Positions 1-4,746 of a stretch of 5,472 bases of DNA are shown one piece after another. The DNA is from Candidatus Zixiibacteriota bacterium (lineage in GTDB: Bacteria; Zixibacteria; MSB-5A5; GN15; JACZUZ01), in contig JADFNA010000148.1 of the NCBI GenBank assembly GCA_022563625.1, positions 1 through 5,472 on the forward strand. The letters are read 5' to 3'. The position numbers and the translations under genes are program-made. Under the pieces are notes generated by a model. That model had not been told where the DNA came from. It saw only the letters and a list, made by a program, of their open reading frames with translations, and did not search any database. Every line of letters begins with the position of its first letter. Within the stretch, counting starts at the first letter, position 1.

Positions 1-1
1 T

Positions 2-439
2 GATCCGGGAATAAACTTGCCGTGGCTGGAGTCTAACAAAGTGCAAAACGCAATCGAAGCGCTGGCGCATAATCCTGTTGACACTTCTCTCAACGCAGCG
101 CTTGATGTTGTGGTCTATCCGAATCCGTACCGCATTGACGGACGATATCGCGAATTGGGATTTGAAGGACGGGGACGCGAGGATTTCACCGATGAGCGCC
201 TGCGTGAAGTGCACTGGACTAACCTGCCGCCTGTGTGTGACATCACGATCTACTCACTTGATGGCGATCTGATAAGAACAATCAAACACAGAAAAACGCC
301 GGATGATCCGTCTGCGATGCATGATACCTGGGATGTAATCTCACGCAACACTTTGCCGGTTGTGTCAGGCATTTACTACTGGACAGTAGAAACCCCTGAT
401 GGGAGAACACAGATTGGCAAGCTGGTGTTGATTATGTGA
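2..439 (+). CDS. C-terminal part of a large, probably secreted protein with a FlgD-like / sorting-type beta domain (5' end outside window)
   Basis: The frame is open from base 2 to the TGA at 437-439, giving 145 residues, so the gene almost certainly begins upstream; the in-frame TTG at 17 has no visible ribosome site and is not a credible start. About 40 residues in comes a VVVYPNPYR segment. It is followed by a beta-sandwich-like pattern: TNLPPVCDITIYSLDGDLIRTI, then a WDVISRN stretch, then SGIYYWTVET, ending in GKLVLIM at the very C-terminus. This order (a YPNP entry strand, an 'xxIYxxxGxxV' strand, a 'W/D ... N ... VxSGxYxY' strand and a final 'GKxxxx' strand) is typical of FlgD Ig-like and Por-type C-terminal domains on large extracellular proteins of FCB bacteria. 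I infer a surface or secreted protein whose functional domains lie upstream. Whether this tail is a true secretion signal or just a structural Ig fold cannot be settled here. Confidence 0.8.
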   Translation, partial: DPGINLPWLESNKVQNAIEALAHNPVDTSLNAALDVVVYPNPYRIDGRYRELGFEGRGREDFTDERLREVHWTNLPPVCDITIYSLDGDLIRTIKHRKTPDDPSAMHDTWDVISRNTLPVVSGIYYWTVETPDGRTQIGKLVLIM

Positions 440-483
440 CGAATCATGTCACAAGCGCTAACGCAATACCTGATGTGATTGTT

Positions 484-562
484 GTGGGCGGCAGATCTCC
501 CGAGGCTATCCCAATTGTCTCCATGAGCAGCAAAGGGGCAGACCGGGAGGTCTGCCGCCCAC
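484..562. repeat. Hairpin-forming inverted-repeat element (REP/MITE-like)
   Basis: Two 18-base arms (484-501, GTGGGCGGCAGATCTCCC, and 545-562, GGGAGGTCTGCCGCCCAC) are complementary at 17 of 18 positions. The one mismatch would be a G-U pair in RNA. A 43-base spacer separates them. The right arm also forms a tight local hairpin with its immediate neighbour: GGCAGACC at 537-544 pairs perfectly with GGTCTGCC at 549-556 around the loop GGGA. The two pairings exclude each other. The element lies 45 bases after the stop of the first gene and has no T-tract on either side. Short GC-rich palindromes of this kind are typically dispersed many times in a genome; copy number cannot be judged from one window. 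Confidence 0.65.
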
Positions 563-647
563 GGTAGCACAGCACACTCCCAAACGAAGAGCCTCGGTGA
601 CACACATCATCGAGGATTTTTATCAGAAAATTCAGTTCCCCTACGTG

Positions 648-672
648 GACGATTATCGAACTTTTTGTGTGG
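648..672. repeat. Copy A of a 25-base segment shared by two intergenic regions
   Basis: The segment begins GACGATTATC and ends TTGTGTGG. It matches 1992-2016 at 22 of 25 positions in the same orientation, and weaker similarity extends 7 bases further upstream (641-647 against 1985-1991, 4 of 7). Both copies lie in non-coding gaps. This suggests debris of a dispersed element, or a conserved border of one, rather than a coding remnant. Confidence 0.45.
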
Positions 673-873
673 ATAAGCTGTCTGATGAATCGGCGGTTTT
701 GCGCAAGTCGCAGGTCTTTTCGGCATAATTGGCGGTCGTCTGTTAAGACCGAGATTCCCTGCTATACAATCTGATAACTTATGAGAACTAATAAGCTTGG
801 TGGTTATTTTCAATCGTGTCAATAAGTTGGAGGTACTTGAGCATGGACAAGCGGAACTGAAATAAGAGCGTAA

Positions 874-902
874 TTGACTAATACCTGATGGTATCATATA
901 TT
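874..902 (+). promoter_or_regulatory. Putative sigma70-type promoter for the lipoprotein gene, with a dyad in the spacer
   Basis: TTGACT (874-879, 5 of 6 to the TTGACA consensus) is followed by a 17-base spacer and TATATT (897-902, 5 of 6 to TATAAT). The spacer contains the perfect small hairpin ATACC-TGAT-GGTAT (881-894). A second, overlapping dyad, CCTGATG (884-890) with CATCAGG (910-916), straddles the -10 box. These dyads could be a repressor site, but that is inference. The expected RNA start near 909 would give a leader of about 80 bases before the ATG at 989. The plus orientation fits the gene downstream. Confidence 0.45.
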
Positions 903-988
903 ATATTTGCATCAGGGTCGTTCCAGCCCTGTTAAACAGGATGTAGAAATCACCCTAAGTTATACATTTTGCATTTCTGGAGGATGCT

Positions 989-1945
989 ATGACTCGTGTT
1001 GTTGTTAACAGTCTCGCGCTGATTATCGGTTTGATGGTAGTACTTTCGTGCACAGAAAAGTCAACCGAATCCATGCCGAAGGAAATCGGAGATCCGGACA
1101 ATCAATCATTTCAATACGTAGAGCTGGAGTTTGCCCACGACATGCCAGAAACCGTTGAAATGTACTGGTTTGATATTCTGATTGTAAAGTATTTTGAACT
1201 GACCGATGACGGCACACGCAGAGCTTCTCATGATACAATTTTGGATTTCTCATATTCAATTGATGACATTACAAATTGGGTCACGGTCTCTGGAAAAATT
1301 GTCACTGTAGATGATACTGTGGATGCTAGCGGATCTATGCGTTTCATTGTCGATGGTGGAGATTATTTGACTCCAGACGGTGACACACCCTTGGAGATAA
1401 TAACGGGCTGGGAGATTATTGCAGATGTCCGACGGAGTCCCAACGACTCCTCCTATTTCGTGGGGTTGATTGCTTCGCACATGACCAAGACTTTTCACTT
1501 CCAAAAGGATCCCGGTGAGTTTGCTGTGGCCGGAGATACCGCTTGGTTAAGTCTTACGAGCATTGATACACTCGTCGGTTTATCTCGGGATTTCAGTCTT
1601 GGAGTTTGTGATGTTAATATCACATCTTCAATGAACGCTCGGGATTTGCTTTTCGTATTCGGTCAAACTAATGACTGCCCTCAGTCGGGTAGTTCGGATA
1701 TGTCTCTGAATATTGATGCAATGTGCACAAGGTTCACAACTGAATACAGCGTGGATGGGGTGTGGACAATTTCGAGTCGCTATAAAGGCGGGGATTCGAG
1801 GGATGTTGTCATAGAAAACAGTTCATTCCGCTGGGAAATATCCATGGGTTGTAGCGATGATATTCTTGGTAGATCAGCGCCCGCTAGTGAAAGATTTCTG
1901 CCGGGTTTAGTTTCTCGAACTCAGATCAAGCCGGAGAGTCCCTGA
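989..1945 (+). CDS. Lipoprotein of unknown function
   Basis: A protein of 318 residues. The ATG is supported by a GGAGG ribosome site at 979-983, five bases upstream. The N-terminus is a classical lipoprotein signal: Thr2-Arg3, a hydrophobic core at residues 4-19, and the lipobox Val18-Leu19-Ser20-Cys21, so lipid attachment is expected at Cys21. Residue 22 is Thr, not Asp, which in enterobacterial rules would favour the outer membrane. The mature part is rich in Asp, Ser and Thr, with alternating hydrophobic stretches that suggest mainly beta structure and no further membrane helix. Four more cysteines (207, 230, 246, 288) all lie in the last third and could form disulfides in the periplasm. 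I recognise no domain family or catalytic motif. It has its own likely promoter and stands alone between a same-strand gene and the convergent lptG, so context does not suggest a partner. It looks more A/T-rich than the lpt genes, consistent with a fast-evolving or accessory gene. Confidence 0.8.
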   Translation: MTRVVVNSLALIIGLMVVLSCTEKSTESMPKEIGDPDNQSFQYVELEFAHDMPETVEMYWFDILIVKYFELTDDGTRRASHDTILDFSYSIDDITNWVTVSGKIVTVDDTVDASGSMRFIVDGGDYLTPDGDTPLEIITGWEIIADVRRSPNDSSYFVGLIASHMTKTFHFQKDPGEFAVAGDTAWLSLTSIDTLVGLSRDFSLGVCDVNITSSMNARDLLFVFGQTNDCPQSGSSDMSLNIDAMCTRFTTEYSVDGVWTISSRYKGGDSRDVVIENSSFRWEISMGCSDDILGRSAPASERFLPGLVSRTQIKPESP

Positions 1946-1991
1946 AGAAGCTGATTTCAGGTGGGGTAGGTAGTACAAATACACCTTCGGA

Positions 1992-2016
1992 GACGATTTT
2001 AGAACTTATTGTGTGG
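1992..2016. repeat. Copy B of the 25-base intergenic segment
   Basis: It matches 648-672 at 22 of 25 positions in direct orientation, with mismatches at the 8th, 10th and 17th bases. It abuts the hairpin pair on its right, whereas copy A has no strong hairpin directly after it. The DnaA-box-like sequence of copy A is not conserved here, because TGTGGATAA becomes TGTGGGACG. Confidence 0.45.
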
Positions 2017-2025
2017 GACGGATGG

Positions 2026-2043
2026 CCCGGACGTTCGTCCGGG
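2026..2043. repeat. Perfect short hairpin CCCGGACG / CGTCCGGG
   Basis: Arms 2026-2033 and 2036-2043 are perfectly complementary; in practice 7 base pairs would close the four-base loop GTTC. It lies 81 bases after the lipoprotein stop codon. ATTCATTGTTTC follows on the plus strand, which is A/T-rich but not a T-tract. It could be a weak terminator or part of a dispersed palindromic element. Confidence 0.6.
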
Positions 2044-2060
2044 ATTCATTGTTTCAATAT

Positions 2061-2083
2061 GTCGAAACCACGAGGGTTTCGAC
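2061..2083. repeat. Perfect 9-bp hairpin GTCGAAACC / GGTTTCGAC
   Basis: Arms 2061-2069 and 2075-2083 pair perfectly around the loop ACGAG. On the minus strand this hairpin begins about 20 bases after the lptG stop codon, so it would sit at the 3' end of the lptFG mRNA. The bases beyond it on that strand (ATATTGAAAC) are A/T-rich but not a T-tract. An RNA-end-stabilising or REP-like role is more likely than classical intrinsic termination. Confidence 0.6.
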
Positions 2084-2102
2084 CTACTATGTTCCCCACG
2101 CA

Positions 2103-3185
2103 TCAGCGCTCGGAGAAAACATTCATTAACACTCCCACGATGAAAAAAGCGCCATTGACTGACCAGGCGGCCAGATCGGGGGGGAGATAGTCATTTGCTC
2201 CGAGGACCTTGGTGACTTTGAACATCACAAGATAGACCAACATCAACCCGGCCGCCACGGCCAATGTCGCGGCCACACCTCCGCGCCCGGGATTTGCGGC
2301 CAGCGGGATACACATGATCATCACCACAATAGTTGTCATAGGGAAAGTGACTTTCACTTTCAAATCCACCAGTTCCCGCAAATACGGCCCTCCGGTGCGT
2401 TTCATGAGCGTTATATAATCCTGCAGCTCGCGATAGCTCATGTCCTCCGGTTTGCCCAGGTGGCGCTCGAATTCCGACGGGCGGTCTTTGATCAGCGGCT
2501 CAGTCAGTGAATCAAATGTTGAAAACTCTATGATGCCGGCGGCGTCAAACACATGCCGGGCGCCGTCCACCAGCGTCCAGTAGCCATGTTTGAAATTCAT
2601 GCTGCGGGCGGTAATAAACTCACCCAGCCGGTTTCGGTCGCGCCGATAAAGCTTGATGCCATACCCGATGCGCTCAGGAATGTTGTATTTGTCAATGACA
2701 TAGTACACCGAATCTGAGACCTGGCGGTACAGGTTGTATCGATTGACCACCGACGAGCGGGGTCTTTTTTCGATTGTGAAGCTTTTGAGTTCCACGCGCC
2801 GTTTGTTGGCCGGAGGGAAAATGAACTCATTGTAATAAAAGTGCGCCATACTGATTAAGACAGCAGCCGCGATCAATGGCGCGGCAATGCGATAGAGAGA
2901 CACGCCGCCAGCTTTCATCGCCCTCAGTTCATTATTGCGCGCCAGCGAACCGACCGTGAACAATCCGGCCAGAAAGACAAACACCGGCAAAAACGACTTC
3001 ACGGCCCAGCCGGAAAAATACAAATAATACTCGGCGATATCTCCGGCTGGAACATCATTGTCCACAAAGTCCTTGAGTTCCTCAACCATGTTAATGGCGA
3101 TGATGAGTACTGTCACCGCAACACTAACAACAGCAAGCGATATGAAAAACTTTCGCAGTATGTATAGATCGAGCGTCTTTATCAT
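2103..3185 (-). CDS. lptG: LptG, lipopolysaccharide export ABC transporter permease
   Basis: A YjgP/YjgQ-family permease of 360 residues, the usual family length. With LptF it forms the membrane part of LptB2FG, which pulls lipopolysaccharide out of the inner membrane into the LptC-LptA bridge. The N-terminus (MIKTLDLYILRKFF) is typical, supporting the ATG. Predicted layout: TM1 about 12-32, TM2 57-80, TM3 98-117, a periplasmic beta-jellyroll about 125-235, then TM4 275-296, TM5 303-325 and TM6 337-356. Between TM2 and TM3 lies the cytoplasmic coupling-helix motif NNELRAMKAGGVSLYRI (residues 84-100), expected to contact the ATPase LptB. The gene starts 6 bases after the lptF stop, so the two are co-transcribed and probably translationally coupled; its ribosome site is weak (AGGGAC about 10 bases upstream, inside the end of lptF). 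I assign LptG rather than LptF from standard length, second place and best resemblance; the paralogues are similar, so F/G naming carries some doubt. Confidence 0.9.
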   Translation of the reverse strand: MIKTLDLYILRKFFISLAVVSVAVTVLIIAINMVEELKDFVDNDVPAGDIAEYYLYFSGWAVKSFLPVFVFLAGLFTVGSLARNNELRAMKAGGVSLYRIAAPLIAAAVLISMAHFYYNEFIFPPANKRRVELKSFTIEKRPRSSVVNRYNLYRQVSDSVYYVIDKYNIPERIGYGIKLYRRDRNRLGEFITARSMNFKHGYWTLVDGARHVFDAAGIIEFSTFDSLTEPLIKDRPSEFERHLGKPEDMSYRELQDYITLMKRTGGPYLRELVDLKVKVTFPMTTIVVMIMCIPLAANPGRGGVAATLAVAAGLMLVYLVMFKVTKVLGANDYLPPDLAAWSVNGAFFIVGVLMNVFSER

Positions 3186-3191
3186 CGAATT

Positions 3192-4523
3192 TTAGTCCCT
3201 GCGCAAAAACGAGAGCGCATCCCTTTCTGTGTGCACCAGATACAGTAGAAACATTCCGGCGATGGAAATCAGAATGTTTGCCCCCCACATAGCCCAGAAC
3301 GGCTCCACCAGTCCCCGGTCGGCCAGGCTTTCGCCGCCAATCAGGAAGGCCCAGTATATAACAAACAGCCCCAGAGATATTGCAATTGAATAACCCAGCC
3401 CGCCGCGGCGTGTTAGAATCCCCAGCGGCGCGCCAAACAGAGCAAACGCAACGCAGGCAAACGGTATGGAATACTTTTTGTAGATTTCAATATTGTATTT
3501 GTTCATCAATTTGCCCTGCTCGAAGATTTGGGACAGAGACTTGTCAAGCTGTCTGTCAATCGCACGCATGTCGGCTGAGAGCGCCTGCAGGGCCGCTGAA
3601 TCATCTGTGGCCGCGCTTATTGGCGCTACAGTATCCGCTGGGGTCACTGAGAGCAGCGCATCGATTTCCTTTTTCACCAAGTTGCGTGCGCGCCTGCGAT
3701 ATGGGTCCGCTGACTGCTCGAGTGAGGCGACATATTTTTCCATCTCCGCTATATTCATTTCGCGGTCTGTCTTGTGTTTGGTTTCGGTGCGCCGCAGTTC
3801 GGAACCGACATCGGTTACATGAAACACCTGCTTGCTGAAGGTGATGCGCCGGTAGTCATCGCGGTCTATCATGTTGATTTCATGTATCTCGCCGTCATAG
3901 AGTGTGAACTTGATAGTGTTACCCCGGTCCACGAATTCCATCAGGCCATGGTCGGCGATAATCATCACCGGCGCTTCCGGATTGCGAATGTCGTTGATAC
4001 GCACCCCCCCGACTTCGGAGGTCTGGTGGTTGACTCTGTCCAGTAGTATCAGATACCCGCGAATATCATCGATGAACAACCCCGGCCGAAAGATGAGCGT
4101 GGGCCGCATTGTGCGCACATCACCCATCAACACCCGGGCCTTGTGGTTCAAGTCCGGCAAAATTTTGTCATTGAATTGCACCATCGCATACGTCAGCGCC
4201 AGCGAGACCGCAATCAGCGGCAAAAGCAGGCGCATCAGGTTTATCCCGGAAGCCCTGATGGCCCGAATTTCAAAATCAGCAGTCAAACGGCCAAAAGCGG
4301 AGAGTGTCGCCACCAGAGTCGCCATGGGAACAGACAGCGCCAGCATCCAGGCCAAATTCAAAACCATCAACTCCAACACGACGAATATTGAAACAGATTT
4401 CCCGACAACCAAATCCACCAGGCGCGGCAATGTCTCCAGAATAAGCACAAAGGTGATGATAAAAAACGAAAAGCAAAACGGAGCGATGTGCTCTTTTAGA
4501 ATATATCGCGAAAGAAGATTCAT
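3192..4523 (-). CDS. lptF: LptF, lipopolysaccharide export ABC transporter permease with an extended linker
   Basis: A YjgP/YjgQ-family permease, partner of LptG in the LptB2FG exporter. The start MNLLSRYILKEHIAPF is family-typical, and AAGG lies five bases upstream of the ATG. Layout: TM1 about 12-32, TM2 46-75, the coupling-helix motif DFEIRAIRASGINLMR (83-98), TM3 97-117, a periplasmic beta domain about 125-245, TM4 350-370 (SIPFACVAFALFGAPLG, a strong LptF signature), TM5 378-397 and TM6 406-430. At 443 residues it is well above the roughly 360-370 of the enterobacterial protein. The extra length lies at about 245-345, between the beta domain and TM4: charged, helix-prone flanks around a Ser/Thr/Ala/Pro-rich middle (VTPADTVAPISAATDDSAA). 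Longer linkers here occur in non-proteobacterial LptF. It is the first gene of the lptF-lptG unit, transcribed divergently from the yhaM-like gene. Confidence 0.9.
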   Translation of the reverse strand: MNLLSRYILKEHIAPFCFSFFIITFVLILETLPRLVDLVVGKSVSIFVVLELMVLNLAWMLALSVPMATLVATLSAFGRLTADFEIRAIRASGINLMRLLLPLIAVSLALTYAMVQFNDKILPDLNHKARVLMGDVRTMRPTLIFRPGLFIDDIRGYLILLDRVNHQTSEVGGVRINDIRNPEAPVMIIADHGLMEFVDRGNTIKFTLYDGEIHEINMIDRDDYRRITFSKQVFHVTDVGSELRRTETKHKTDREMNIAEMEKYVASLEQSADPYRRRARNLVKKEIDALLSVTPADTVAPISAATDDSAALQALSADMRAIDRQLDKSLSQIFEQGKLMNKYNIEIYKKYSIPFACVAFALFGAPLGILTRRGGLGYSIAISLGLFVIYWAFLIGGESLADRGLVEPFWAMWGANILISIAGMFLLYLVHTERDALSFLRRD

Positions 4524-4746
4524 ACTGCCTTATACGCTTGTATACTCGACGGCGCAGGCGGCGGATTATTTCTTGCGGGACCCGGCGCTTTCCCGCCCTG
4601 TCCAAACATACTTCGCAACCGGGGCCAATTGCAACTTTATTGTCAGTGATGACATCCGGCGTGGACAATAAAATTTCTCCGGGCCGCCGGTTGCGCTGGC
4701 AGTGAAATCAGCTATCTTTTACTGATCACGAAAGGGCATCCACCGT
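4524..4746. promoter_or_regulatory. Divergent promoter region between lptF and the yhaM-like gene
   Basis: The 223-base gap must hold the start signals for both genes. For lptF (minus strand), TTGCAA at 4629-4634, an 18-base spacer and TATGTT at 4605-4610 form a possible -35/-10 pair, leaving a leader of about 75 bases. For the yhaM-like gene (plus), TTGCGC at 4691-4696, a 16-base spacer and TATCTT at 4713-4718 are a weaker candidate, followed by the AAAGGG ribosome site at 4731-4736. A reading frame covers part of the gap on the minus strand but runs into lptF in another frame and looks like a shadow. Promoter calls are by eye and tentative. Confidence 0.4.
4614..4695. repeat. Two nested inverted repeats with a common centre
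   Basis: The outer arms CGCAACCGG (4614-4622) and CCGGTTGCG (4687-4695) are perfectly complementary, and pairing can extend through GGCC with one bulge. The inner arms TTTATTGTC (4636-4644) and GACAATAAA (4664-4672) are also perfect. The centres fall at 4654.5 and 4654, so the pairs are coaxial and could form one 82-base imperfect hairpin with a 19-base loop, or two sets of symmetric protein sites. The element overlaps both candidate promoters. Confidence 0.55.

Larger units (their letters stand above)
440..988. other. 549-base intergenic region without a convincing gene
   Basis: Reading frames here are short, lack ribosome sites and show no recognisable protein pattern. The longest, on the minus strand at 607-897, is rich in Pro, Arg and Lys and looks like chance. 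The region holds a hairpin-forming repeat-like element (484-562), an 8-base inverted repeat (500-507 with 590-597), a segment shared with the next intergenic gap (648-672), one DnaA-box-like 9-mer (668-676) and a promoter for the downstream lipoprotein gene (874-902). A small 6-base dyad, TGTGAC/GTCACA (435-440 with 448-453), overlaps the stop codon of the first gene; it has no T-tract and I do not call it a terminator. Confidence 0.7.
1946..2102. other. Convergent intergenic region with stacked hairpins
   Basis: This 157-base gap separates the 3' ends of the lipoprotein gene (+) and lptG (-). It holds a copy of the 25-base shared segment (1992-2016) and two perfect hairpins (2026-2043 and 2061-2083). 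GTGGGG at 1961-1966 and CCCCAC at 2094-2099 are inverted with respect to each other, so the region may be one composite element bounded by them. The hairpins may slow RNA polymerase from either side or protect RNA 3' ends, but neither is followed by a run of T, so standard intrinsic terminators are not supported. Confidence 0.6.

Noticed and set aside
435..453. Possible terminator at the end of the first gene
   Set aside because: The TGTGAC/GTCACA stem is only 6 bp, includes the stop codon and is not followed by T residues.
713..750. GGTCTT/AAGACC inverted repeat as a regulatory hairpin
   Set aside because: Six base pairs across a 26-base loop is within chance expectation.
620..777. TTATCAGA/TCTGATAA inverted pair as ends of a small mobile element
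   Set aside because: The 8-base arms have no target-site duplication and no internal structure; chance is the simpler explanation.
607..897. 96-codon minus-strand frame in the first intergenic gap
   Set aside because: It has no ribosome site, a Pro/Arg/Lys-rich chance-like composition and no recognisable domain; it also overlaps the shared repeat segment and the plus-strand promoter.
2026..2083. Classical bidirectional intrinsic terminator between the convergent genes
   Set aside because: Both hairpins are strong, but neither strand shows a T-run after them, so they are listed as repeats/hairpins instead.
4276..4668. Minus-strand frame upstream of and overlapping lptF
   Set aside because: It overlaps the first 250 bases of lptF in another frame, and the Cys/Arg-rich translation resembles no known protein; the region is better explained as a promoter and leader.
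3904..4671. Long plus-strand open frame of 255 codons across lptF
   Set aside because: It lies antisense to the well-supported lptF, has no ribosome site, and its translation is low-complexity Ser/Arg/Ile-rich, typical of the shadow of a membrane-protein gene.
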